Origin: Anarhynchus alexandrinus
Taxonomy: Eukaryota; Chordata; Aves; Charadriiformes; Charadriidae
Assembly (NCBI GenBank): GCA_008711295.1
Contig: VUYV01000040.1
Span: 4,310,364 to 4,374,363, forward strand
Direction of reading: 5' to 3'
DNA: 64,000 nucleotides
Part shown: piece after piece, positions 12,912 to 25,569 of the stretch
Numbering within the stretch: the stretch's first letter is position 1
Layout: every line of letters starts with the position of its first letter
The notes under the pieces: generated by a model
Seen by the model: only the letters and a program-made list of their open reading frames with translations
Database searches by the model: none
Told to the model about the DNA's origin: nothing
Position numbers and translations under genes: made by a program

Positions 12912-15900
12912 TCGTAGATCTATGTTGTCTGTAACAGTTGGAGGCAGAGTAAGGCACTGTCCTCTTTTCAGCAGATAACGCTGGAGCTTTCAGTGATCCA
13001 GATCCAGGCTAAGCTGGTTTTCAGACTTAAATGCTTTTTCCTGCAGGGGACCTTTCATGAGATTGGGAGAGCGAACTTTCTTAGGATCTTTGGCATCATT
13101 CATTAGTACCTTTTGGCATTTTGAAATGGTCAGGTCGTTTTGTATGAAAAAAATCTTAAGGTATGTTATTTTTTTCTCTAAGCCAGAGCAGCTGATTCCT
13201 GAAGTATATTGTGCATTGATTTACAGACATGATGATATCTACGTTTTAGCTTCTTTATTTTGTGATCAGTGTTTTTTGTAGAAACATATTCCTAAGATGC
13301 ATTGAAACTATTTTGTATCAGTCATCTGGAATGCCCAACTTGACTCATTTATCTAGCATTAAGCAAGGGTATACAATGTGACACGGGAAGTGAGATCACA
13401 GAAGTTGATTAAAAAGTAATGAAATGTTTCCTTTATTGATTTACAAGAGTGGGCTGTAACGTGAAAAATTCCATTTACAGAAGCAACTTCATGGTTTGAG
13501 CGGGGTATTGCATAAAATACAAGCAGAGTAACTGGATGTGGGAAATGAGTCAATCCAGTAGTTTGAGAATGGGATTAGGATTTCGGTTCACTGTTCTGTT
13601 GGTGCTGACTCACCATGACCTTACACAAGTCAGTTAAGTTTTCTACATATCAGCAGCTCAGCCTAAAAATACGCTATTCCTCTTACCTTCTTTTACTGCC
13701 TGCAAGCTTTAGCTGTTGCAAATGAAAGGGCAAAAGTACTTTAAATATTCCAAGAAATTTTCAATACTTGTTAGGTTTTTAAAATTGTTTTTTAAGTTGC
13801 ATTTTCCTGTTTTATTACTGTTTTGCAATGTCTTTCTCCGCTGCACTGTGGAGAGCTTTACAAAGGGGAAGAATTGACTCTTTACCATATTTTACAATTA
13901 AAGCAACTGTTTTGTAAAAGACTTAGCAAACACACAAAGTAAAAACAATAATAGCTTTTCTAATCCCCTTTGATTATGGTCATTTTAAGCCTGTTTAACA
14001 CAGGCCTTTTAGTTACCAACATAGTTGTGCCAGCACAAACTGCTCAGCCTTGTCTGGCTTAGGAAAAAGGGTATTAACTAACAAATGATTCCCTTAGGTA
14101 TTACAGTGGTGGTATTATATTAATTAATATTATATTACATTATGTTATTATAAAATGGTAACATTATTCAGATAAAGTGAGATGACATTGTATTTAACCA
14201 GGCAGTTGAAATTCTTGTTTAAAAGTGACCTCCTCTTCTTCAGAGAGACTTGGTGTGGCAATAAGTTTCGTGCCTTTGAATTTTGTCATGTTTAGCAGTA
14301 ACCGCTGAAGATGCTGCTGCCCTCGCTTGTCCACCGGACTTTGTCTGTTTTTACCATGAGATGCCTTGCCCCATTCTGACCATTTTTTTTCTTCCTGTGT
14401 TTTTCTTGGGTTGTCAGAGCTGAATTTGCTCTGTTGAAGAATTATTTCAGACATAGCTGTTGATTTAATGAATCATCCTGACAGCAAAGAAGGTCTTTTA
14501 ACCAGGGATTAAGCAAAACAGGAATGTGATGCTTTCGCTTGAGGGTAAGAGTGACTGCACATTGGGTTATGGATCGGCTATTACGCTCGAGTGTCAAACA
14601 CTCCCATAATCGGCATCAACTTTCAAGTCTGGGCAAGCCCTTAACAATACTTCTTTCGATTTTAGTACAAATGCTGCCTGTATGCAGATGGTAGGAAGGC
14701 TGGAGTTTATTGACTTCGCAATAAACTTGCAAAAGCATTGGGGAAAAAAATGTTGGAGAGGAACAAATCGGTGGCCTGTAACTCTGCTTGCCTTGCCAAC
14801 TTTCAAGACTTCGTTCTTTTCCTGCCGGTGTTCTCTTGGCCGTCTCTGACCATGAATGACAATGCTATCAAATGCATTTGGGACCCCTGTATGTGTAAAA
14901 ATAATATATATTTGTAATATATGTTGTTATATATAAAAAATAGAATATATGTGAGTAAAATAATAAAAAGTCTGTGAGTCAACATAGTTGAATAAGAACA
15001 AATCATATGGCATAACCAATTTGTTATAAGGCTTAACTGCACTGTATGATCTTGTATGTACTTATAGCTATTTATATAGCAAGTAATCACTTTTGTCTTT
15101 TTTCTCCTCTATTCTGTTTGCATGCAATACAAATCTAATATTTATATATGTATCTTTAAAAAGGCAAGTGACTTTCACAAGACCAACTCTTGTGACTTAT
15201 TTATGATACTGGCTGATGTAACTAAGAGACAAAAAGATTGACCCTATTTTACACTAAAAAGAGAATAGGAATTAACCTTTCTTTTTATAAGAGTAGAACT
15301 TGAGCATCCCCTTTTATGTACAGAAAATTCAAATCTGTATTTAAGGCCAGCAGTGACTAACCACTGATAACTTACTAACTTGCCATAGCAAAAATGTGAA
15401 CTCTTCTGTAATTTAGGGATTGAAACTGTCAGATTGCAGTAAATGACTGCCAAAACTCTTTTATATATTTTCTCACTAAATGTTAATTTGTGACTGTTTG
15501 GGTTTTCCCCAACAAATCCTTCATAGAAGGAAAGGATAGCTTAGAACACTGCATCCCTGAGTGTCCCAGGTTTCAGATTTTGATACTGTAATTGGCCACA
15601 TGTATGTACATCCCATAGGTAAAGTATGTATGCTATAAAGAATCAAAACCTCACTGCAGAAATACACTTATTTCACACAGCCACTATGTTTGCATTGCTG
15701 CGTGTTGCCGAGTGCAGCACACCGTACCTGAGCATTACCATCACACTACTACCCCCGTGTGGTGATTAGCTATAATCCAATTTTTATAAAAAGGAATAAA
15801 AGCTTTTGTGCATTATTTTTATTTAAAAGGAAATTACCGATTTTAGAAGGACACTGTGTTTGTGTTTTATCCTAATATGTGTTCAAGACATTAGATGCAG

Positions 15901-18900
15901 AGTATTGGGAGGTTATAAACGTCAGCACGTGTTCTCCTTTTCACAAAATATTGCGACAAAGTCAGTGTTACTTAGGAAGTTGCTATAAGAAGTAGCTTTT
16001 CCAACAGCTTTTATGGCTTGATTAGAGAAACAACACCTGGAAATTTCAGGTATAGAATCTACAATCATTTTAATAACCTTTAAAACATAAAATAGAACAT
16101 ATATAAAGAAGATTAACATGTGATTTCATTGGCATCAGCTATTTTGTATTAAAATATTAAGTGCAGTATTTACTTCCAAAGTAGTTTTTATGTCCAGAAA
16201 TTCATGCATTGGAAGTGTCTGTGACGTCCTGCTATGTAAAAGAGTAATGTAAAGTATAAGAGTACTCAGAAGGACGTGCAAGAGACATTAATGAAATAAA
16301 TGCTTTCTTCAGAGCAATGGGTAACTTCTAGGAAGGTGTGGAAATACTCTTTGTTTGTATGCTTGTCTATTTATTGTAGAAAGCAGAAGTACTAATTATA
16401 AACCAGTTTATTATCTCTTTTCAGGAAGTATACAGGCAGATATTAATTATGCAGAATGTGAAATGCACACATTAAATTAAAAAAAAATGTTTCCTAATAA
16501 TTTCTTATCATTGCAATATGTACTAAATTTTATAAATAATGACAATGTATTTTTTGAAACATAGCACGAAACTTTTGCTTCATAATGATTTATTGCTTCA
16601 TGATGATATCTTTTAGAATTTATAAAGGATTAAATTATTTTCGTCCATGCTAATGACATACCTTTAAAGTCAAAATTATCACTGTCATTTCTAAATTCTA
16701 TATAAATTCTATTATAATTCCTTACAATTAGTACCAAGTTGGTAGTGGAGCTGTCTTTGTGTCTTGCATTGTAAGCTAACTCATTTAATTATTGGGATTG
16801 TATATTTTCACCTATAGGTGGGTCTCATGGAAAGGTGATATGTGGTTCCTTCTTATAGATAGCTTCTATATTGTCTTCATCCTCGCTACCGGCACAATTA
16901 TCCTGTAATTTCTAGGATTAATTACAGTTTTTGCCAGCCATCGAGACCTGGAGTAAGTCTTGCATCCTTTATGTAAAATTTAGCATCGTGTGGTATGTTA
17001 GGGCAGTTCGTGGTGGAGAGGGCTTTTTCTCGCGTTGGTTTCAAGAACCTGTCTCAGTCTTCACTAAACACAAAAAGGCGGTCAGTGGTTATCATTTATT
17101 ATTCAAATCCTAATATGTAGATTAGAATACATGAATCATTCTTAAGAGACAGAAAATAAACATTTTCTATATTAGTATTATCCAACATCTCTTCTGAAAT
17201 AAACAGTGATTTCCACTTTCTCATGTTTTTCCCCAGTTTTTACTTTTAGCATATCCAATTATATTCTAGTTGGACTCTGCTCATAGGTTGTTTCTCTTTC
17301 ATGCTAGGGAAATGCTAGTGGAATTTTGAAATTGATGGTATTTATACTTTTTTGTGGCTCTTCCTCAGACAACTGGTTGGAACCAGTTTCTGGATATCTG
17401 TAGAACAAGAATATTCTACTTTGCTTATCAGTAAGTGAGGAGGTGTACTTTGTGTTGCTGTCCTGTTTAATTCTGCTGGGGCTTGCTTATCCAGAAGGAC
17501 GTTCCCCCTCTTGATAGCAATGTTAATGCACATTCTATCTGTGTTTCAATATTGATCCCATTTGTTCATTGGAAAGGTTTATATGTAGGTGAATTAAACA
17601 GCTAAACTCAATTGTATGATTTCAGTGACACCATGTATCAAATGATAACAGATTTGTTAACAAACTTAGCCGAAGACTTCAAAGTATAGTTTTTTTCAGT
17701 TGTTGATTATTCATAATGAATATGATTATTATTCATATGAATAGTTCTTGATTGTTCACAGCATGTGTGAATGGTTACTATAAATCAGAGGATGTAGGCT
17801 CACACTGCAAAGGACCCTTGCTGATTTTTGTGTGGCTTTTCCCATCATTGGCAATGACGCAAGACTTAATAATCCTGTCTTTTTTCTTCCTTGTTCTTTT
17901 ATTGTGCCAGTGCTGCTTTAAGGATCCTCTTTTTCATTTCACACATATCACACCACTTTTCTCTCTCCATTTAAATGCCTTCATCTCCTTTTAGTATTCA
18001 AACAGTAATATAAATTTTGTTGCTCCTTAGTTAAAAACTGACGTGTTCCTTCCTCAGGGTGTCTTAGTACATCCTTTTTGTGTCTTGTTTGTTTAAAGCT
18101 GCATGCTCTTTGGGGCAGAACTCCTTGTTTTGTGCCCTGGACCAGATTGAGCCCATTTTTGGTCCAAGTATGAATGGCACCAAAAGGATGCTCCAAGGCA
18201 CAGCAGGCTCTGCATTCATCTTTGGTGATTAATGCAGCAGAAAGTAAAACTACTGTAAAACTTCTTAAAAAAACCCAACACACCAACCTGCAAAGAAAAC
18301 ACTTCTCCCCCTCCGGTCACTGTGCTTTATGTGTCAGAATATTTATTTTTAGTTATGTTTTTCATTAACCTCCCACCCCATTGAAGTTGAGTCTTAAAAT
18401 AGGTAAAGGACTATAAATAATTAAAAAAAGAGGTTCTGTGTTGCAAAGGTAAAAATTACAACTTCCCTGATCTTTGAGATCTTGTCTCAAACTTGGACAG
18501 TCAATTTTTTAACATATAGAAAATTAATATTTTCATTCTGTCAACCTTAAGGTTGAAGAAACCTTCAGCCTTCTCATTCAGAATTCTAACCCAATCAGTT
18601 CCTAAGCAGAAAAAAGCAAAAAGCCTGGTCCTTAGCAGGACCCATTAATTAAATGGGCTTCTGTGGCTCGGTGCTGTGTTCCAGATAGATGGAGTGGGCA
18701 CAAAGAAGATGGAGGAGCCCATTAGCCTTCAATAACCAACCTACCTCAAGGCCTCCTGCTGTTCTCATCATCTATTAGCTTGTCAGCGCCTGTCTGTGCG
18801 TTTTCCCCCATGGGCTTCTCTTGTGAGTTTAAGACCTTCATTAACTAACAGGTATATAAATTAAACCATGACTTGCAGTGGAGAATAAAGAGATTTAAGG

Positions 18901-21900
18901 CTGTTGTTGGCGGTAGTGCCCGTGGTCTTGTGTTGACAGGCCATTTACCACGCCAGTTAATGGAAGGGAACGTACGCCTAGACCTTGATATATTTGGCCC
19001 CTTCTGAGGGTATGGAGCTACATTTTGAAGTGCGAGTGAGTCTCTGAGGGTTTAGCAGTTCTGATGTGTGGTTTAGAGAGAAAAGTCTGGTGAGAAGTGT
19101 TTTCTCTTTTGTAATTAAAATACCTTACGGTTTTGCTGTACGCTCATATTGTGTATGGAAAACCTGTTCAACGCCTTGAACGATAGTTTGAAAGCAGCAA
19201 CTGCGATGTCATTAGATGAATAATTCTCTATCAGTTTGTGTAACGGTAGAGCAGATGAGCACCCTTAGAGGCTGCTGCTCAATGAAGCTTGATCAAATGC
19301 CCTCTTGAAATCTCTGGCTGCTGTTCACCAGTTTCGCTGATTGATCACCTTTCAACTGGCAACCTGAAAAATCTGCTGGTAGCTCTGATGTTAAAGGAAA
19401 ACACTTGCAGTCTCTGTGGCTGATGGGATAAATCAGTGGAACGGCTTTCAAATCAGCACTGCTGATTTGAAACTTGTCTTAGATTGTAGGAAACATCATT
19501 TTTTTTGGTGGTGTTAACTGCTGTGTGTCTAGAATTGCTAGTGATGGTAGTTTCAGCACAGACAAATAAAGCCAGCGTGTCATACATATAAAAAGGCAAG
19601 TGTAGATTTTCTTCTGTTTCCCCAGATGAATCAGTGGGGCTAGCACAGCAAGTTATGAAGTGTACAGATGGGTTAACTGTTTGAGAAGCATCTCTTCGAT
19701 ATAAAAAAAAAAAGGGAAGAAAAAAAAAAAGATGAGTATTAATCACATTTATTCCCAGACTTCTTGCTAGTGTAAGACCATATCAGGAATCTGGTTGGAA
19801 GAAGTGAGAGTGGTAAGTTCAGATGACTCAGAAATTGCTCTTAATGTGGGTGCTTTGACTTTGTTGTCACCTTTCTCTCATCCAGGATCCAGTGTGATCA
19901 GCACCTCTAACTATTGTCTGGAACCAATTAATAAACTCACAGTATCTTTGTGCAAATGAGATTTTGGACTAATCATTTTTTTCTTAAAATATTCCCTCTA
20001 AAGGGGTTTTTGTGTTTTTAACAAGAAAAGCATTATAACAAATAGCTAGAATTATTTTTCTTGGAATTAAGATAGCATAAGACTATAATTACCTAGCCTT
20101 TTCTTTGAAGCCTAGCGAGTTTGAAAGAAGATTGAAGATCATCCTGTAGATTTAAAATTTTCATCATACAGCTTAGATCAGATTAATATATTTTTAATAA
20201 TTTTAGCTTATTTTCTATGACTTTGCGTGGAGAAAGTTCTAATGTAACTCAGCCTCCGGCACAAGTGTGCAAAGAAAATGGGATGCTCTGTCTTAGAAGT
20301 TTTGGTGGGTTTAGTGCTAAGGAGCACCTGCTCCGCCTTTCTGCTCCAAATTACTGGTCCTGAAGTACATGTGCTTGTGCTTCAGTCGTTGAAGCTCCTA
20401 ATGGTGGTGTCTTAACTCAGTTACTGTTGTTGGCTGCTTAACCTGAAACGTTGCACAGTGGCTGCATCTTCCCTTCTGTGACTGTCAGAGCATAGGAGGC
20501 AGCACGGGCAGGATTTTCTAGGGTTTATCTGGCTAAGTCCTCCAGCTCTTATCACAGGGAAGAGATAGCAACTGCAGACATTCCTTGAGTACTTAATATT
20601 TAGAAATTAGATGAATCTCAAAAGTTTATAGTACCTGTATTAAACATGAGTAAGCAATTATGAGAATAAAAGTATTTTAAACATGAGAGTAGATACCGAA
20701 GAAACATGATCAGGAAACCTAAGAGGAAATCTGATTAACCACATCTATTTTTAAAAAATATTTTCCATGCTTTCCACTTTTCTGTGAAAGGCCAATGAAA
20801 TAAATAGGACACTCGATCCGCATCCCAGAGGAGAGCAGAGCTTCTTGCTCATAAATGCTCTTGAAGATGGTACTTCATTGAGAGGTTTCACACAGCATAA
20901 TCATATCTACCTCAAGTGCTGTATGCTAAGCCTAATCTTAGCGTATAGCAGGATATAAGACTTTCATAACCTATATCCTCTGTGGAAAAACATTTGCAAT
21001 TCTCAATCTTTGTTCTGTTTCAAAATACTTCTAGATGTAAATTTATTAGTTTGGTTAAAAAGCAGAACAACCTTATGACTCATTTAATAACTGCGTGTTC
21101 ATAATATTTTTTCCTGGTGAAAAGTTAGTGTGATTTGAACGAAAGAAAATTGGGGCAAGCCAAGTGAAGAGCAATAACAATCATCCTGTCAAGTGATTGT
21201 TGTTCTCCCTGTTTTTCTTCTTACAAAGTACTGTGAATCAGGAATGGTATTTGAGGTTTGAGTTCATTTGTTGACATTTTACATCTATGTCATTGTCCTA
21301 CAATGGCGCATTATAGGTTTAAAGTGCAACAAGGGAGGTTTACGCAAGGGAAAACATTTTAGTGGTAGAGGATCTCTGTAACTGGGGGCTTTAAGAACAT
21401 CTTAGGCAAGAGTCTTATGGGAATAGTCTAAGGATGGCTGACGAAGGCAGATGCAGACCTCATTTAAATGGAAAGGACGGAAGCATAGTGTATTTTTGTA
21501 ATGACAGTCAGGTCATGTGGAAAGCCAGATTTTAGACCCCCCGTCATTCTGTCTGGGGATTCTGTGATTGGGAGCAGGACACGTGAAGATTAACTCTACA
21601 GAAGCAATGAATGCAGGCTTATGAGATGCAGCGCCTCTACTGCTCATGTGTTTCTGTCTTCTGATGCAGATGTTGGATGATAGTGACCTTTTTGCTAACA
21701 AATGGTCCAGAAAAAAATTTATAGTGGAAAAAATGGAACACCTGAATAAGATGATAGATCACCTGTTTCTGCAAATCTGTATACAGTTAGTATTACCTTG
21801 GAGGAGAGTGTGGACTAAAAGATCTCTTTATGTCTCTTCTAGGTCCTTTATGAGTCTCTGATTTTGTTAGTGGGTATGGAGGATATGTTGTTAAACAAAG

Positions 21901-23639
21901 ATTTCAGAATATTTTTGAGGTTTTATTGAAGCGGATATAGAATTTGGCTTTTTCAGCTCCCCTGGAGTGTAGCTTTTGCATCACAATCTGAAAGCAAGCA
22001 CACTGTAAAACACATAAATGCTCTTACCTTCAAGGTGCCAAATCCTCTTAGACAATGAATATGTAAAGTGACAGGTTTTATAAAACTGAGAATTTATTTA
22101 TATGGAAAGTACTTTCCTCAATAATAAAAAAAAAAACAAACCAAACCAAACAACCACAGCTATAGTCCAGTTTTATTCTAGCACATTTATTTCTGTGTTT
22201 CTAGTTTTACTTGGTTTTATACTAGGGGTGTTTTGTTAATAGCAATTTAAATCGTTTAAATGGAAAAAATTACTGTCCAGATGTTTAAAACTGAAAAGGC
22301 AAAGTCCATACTTAAGTGTTCAACTCACGGAAATAAGAAAAGCAAGTGACTACATTTGTTATATTTTAGCAATAAGAGCTGTTGAACAGCAAGTGGAATG
22401 GGAGGTGCTATGCTGTTGTCTGATGCAAGGGTCTTAGAAAAGATTCCTCAGTGTTCAGGCATGATTTACCTTTGGTAAGTCCATGCTAACTGTGTCTAGT
22501 TACCTCCTTCTCCTTCATGTGCCCAGAAATATGTTTCAAGAGGATCCACTCCCTGATTGTCCCATGGACTTAAGTGGGACATTGAGTTGTATTCCACAGC
22601 TCAAGGGTTTGGACATGGAGTAAGAACCAGAGCCTATATAGAGCTGGAGAAGGGGTTCCTTCATGGATAGAAAGGCATGAGCCACGCTGTATAAAACTCT
22701 GAGAATTACTGATCTGCCCCGTTCCTGTCAGAGACGTGTCTTTTGGGAGAAGAAGCTTTACTGTGTTTTCTGAATGAGAGAAAATAGCATGTACATGAAT
22801 GAGCCTGGTCACAAAGGGAATGTGAATTCAAAAGTAATTACAGGCTCTTATTTCCCGTCAGTAAACAGAAGGGAAGGGAGGGTCCGGTGTCTGTTATTCT
22901 TCTGTTCTCCAGCCTGGTCGTCTCAAAAGAGAGAATTTCCTTCTGTCACTGTAATGTGAAAGTTCTGCTTCCACCGGGGATGCTGTTAAAGTCTGGGAAG
23001 GAAAATGGGATTTTAACGTGAGAATCGCTAGAAACACCTGAGACCCTGTCCTTTACTAAAAGTGCCTTGCTGTTTTGGGGAATTCACCACCACTCTTGCG
23101 GTAATAATCCGTTTCCTAAATTTATAGTGGTTCAGTAGGTACACGTGTAATGCTTATATGTAGCTGCACAAACGAGTGAATATATCAGCATAATGGCTCT
23201 TTGAGGTGAGGAAGTGTTACTCCTTTTCTGCCTGTTCAGAATTGAGGTGCAATGAATAAGCCACCTACCAGAGGTTACAGAGGACTATTAGTGGCCTGGA
23301 AAGTACACTTCAGATCTGTTTGGCATTTATTCAGTACTGTATCACAAACTGGTTTTTTTTAAATTTTTCTCCAAAATACACCAAGCTAGGAAATATTTAC
23401 CCACTAAATTTAATAACTCCAAATTAATTAAAATACAGTAACCAGAATTGGGGGTTTTTGTGCCAATTTGGGCTCCAGACTTTGTCTAGATTTTCGTATA
23501 AGAAAATCCTGATTGGCAGAAATTGTGCAAGGGGTACCTCAATAATATTTGTAAGGAATTATAGGAAAAGCAAACTTAGAAGGAAGGTGTGGGTTTGCTA
23601 CAAGGAATTCACTTTTAGAACTAACAGAAGGTAGAGTAA
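12912..23639. other. Non-coding DNA with candidate conserved elements
   Basis: No coding exon was recognised. AT-rich low-complexity patches occur at 14110-14160 and 14895-14955. A possible ancient repeat scrap lies at 18085-18165. Unique, enhancer-like sequence with homeodomain-type core motifs occurs at 18600-18990 and 19190-19480. A perfect 8-bp inverted repeat around a 10-base loop is at 21176-21201. The remainder shows nothing I can name. Confidence 0.5.
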
Positions 23640-25567
23640 AAGACAGAGTCAGAATCTGGCTGTTCGTGATAGTCCTACAATCTTAAGAGCAGTCTACTGC
23701 ATGGGTGAACAAGGTGCTTCTGAAAAAACTCAGACATAAAAAGGAAGCGTACAAAAGGTAGAAGCAGCAGCAGGTGACCCAGAAGAAATTTAGAGAAAAA
23801 ATCACGCAGGGATGCGGTTCATAAAGCCAAAGCTCACCTGGAGTTGAATCTAGCAAGGAATGTGAAGGCCAACAAGAAGGTTTTCTACAGGTACACCAGC
23901 AGAAAAAGGACAACTAGGGCAAACTTGTGCCTGCTGCTGAATGAGGCAGGGGACCTGGTGATAAAGGACATGGAGAAGGCCAAGATACTCAGTGCCTTCT
24001 TCACTTTGATCTTTACTGGTAAGACCAGCTTTCTGTAATCCCAGGTCCCTGAGGCCACTGGAAAAGTCAGGAGCAAGGAGGACTTACTTTAGGTGTTGGG
24101 AACACTTAAACTGCATGTACACAAGTCACTGAACCTGATGGGTTACACCTCCAAGTGCTGAGGGAACTGCTTGATGGTATTGCAAGGCCATTCTCCATTA
24201 CCTTTCAAAGGTCATAGCACTGGGGGAGGTTCCTGAGGACTGGAAGAATGCAAATGTCGCTCTTCTATTAAAGAAGAGCAAGAAGGAGGATTTTGGGGAA
24301 GTACAGATCAGTCAGCCTCACCTCAATGCCTTGGAAGGTGATGGAGCAAGTAATCCTGGAAACCATTTCCAAACACATGAAAGACAAGATGGTGATTGGG
24401 AGGAATCAGCATGGTTTTATGAAGAGGAAGCCATCAGCCTGATAGTATTCTGCAGCCAGGTGACTAACTCAGTGGATGAGGAGAAAGCTGTGGATGTTGT
24501 TATCTTGAATTTAGCAAGACTTTTGACACTGTCTCCCATAACACTCTCATAGACAAACTGACGAAGTACAAGCTGGATAAATGGATGATGAGATGGACTG
24601 AACACTGAGCGCTGCCAGGCTCAAAGTGTTGTGGCACAAAGTCCAGTTAGAGGTCAGTCACTACTGGTGTACCCCAGGGGTTGTTACTGGGGACAGTGCT
24701 GTGTAACATCTTAAATAATTGCCAGGACGGTAATACAGAGGACACCTGCAGAAAGTGTACAGACAATACAAAATGAGGAGGAGCAGCTGATATGCCAGAT
24801 GGCTGTGCTGCCATTCAGAGGGACAGGCTGGAAAAATGGGCCAACAGAAACCTCATGACGTTCAATAAAGGCGATTGTTGTGTCCTGCACCTGGGGAGGA
24901 AGAACCCCATGCACTGGTACAGGCTGGGGGCTGAGTGGTCGCAAAACAGCTTCGCAGAGAAGGACCATGCGGCAGTGAAGGCGAACGGTATGCTGGGCTG
25001 CATTAGGAAGAGTATTGCCAGCAGGTCAAGGGAGGTGACCCTCTGCTCAGCACTGGTGAGGCCACAACTGGATTGATGTGTCCAGTTCAGGGCTTTGCAG
25101 AAGAAGAGAGACGTGGACATACTGGGGAGAGTCCAGTGAAGGCCCACAAAGATGACTGGAGCATCTTTGATATGACAAGAGGCTGAGAGAGGTGGGACTG
25201 CTTAGCCTGGAGACGAGAAGGCTCAGGGGGATCTTGTGAATATGTACAAATATCTGAGGAGCATAAGGAAAACAGAGCCAGACTCAGTGGTGCCCAGTGA
25301 CAGGACAAGAGGCAATAGACACAATTTGAAATACGGAAAATACCATTTAAACCGAAGAAAACACCTTTTTTTTGCCTTCTCCTTCTTTTTTTTTTTTTTT
25401 TTTTTTGGGNGGGTTGTGGAGTCTCCATCCTTGGAGATATTCAAAACTTGACTGGACATAGTCTTGGGTGAACTGCTCTAGGTGACTCTGCTTTGTGTGT
25501 GGGAAGGGGGACTGGACTAGATGGATCTCCAAAGGTCCCTTCCAACCTCAACTGTTCTGTGATTCTG
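23640..25567 (+). mobile_element. CR1 LINE, 5'-truncated, sense, defective ORF2
   Basis: About 1.9 kb of CR1 in sense orientation. The segment up to about 24060 matches the region between endonuclease and reverse transcriptase. 24230-25100 matches reverse transcriptase but is broken by frameshifts and stops, with only fragments such as LGCIRKSIASRSREVTLCSA readable. The 3' end has the usual ctagatggatctccaaaggt block and ends with gttctgtgattctg. No complete ORF2 remains, so it cannot move by itself. A T21 run with an ambiguous base (25386-25410) replaces part of the expected sequence near the 3' end of the coding region. Confidence 0.93.
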
Positions 25568-25569
25568 CA

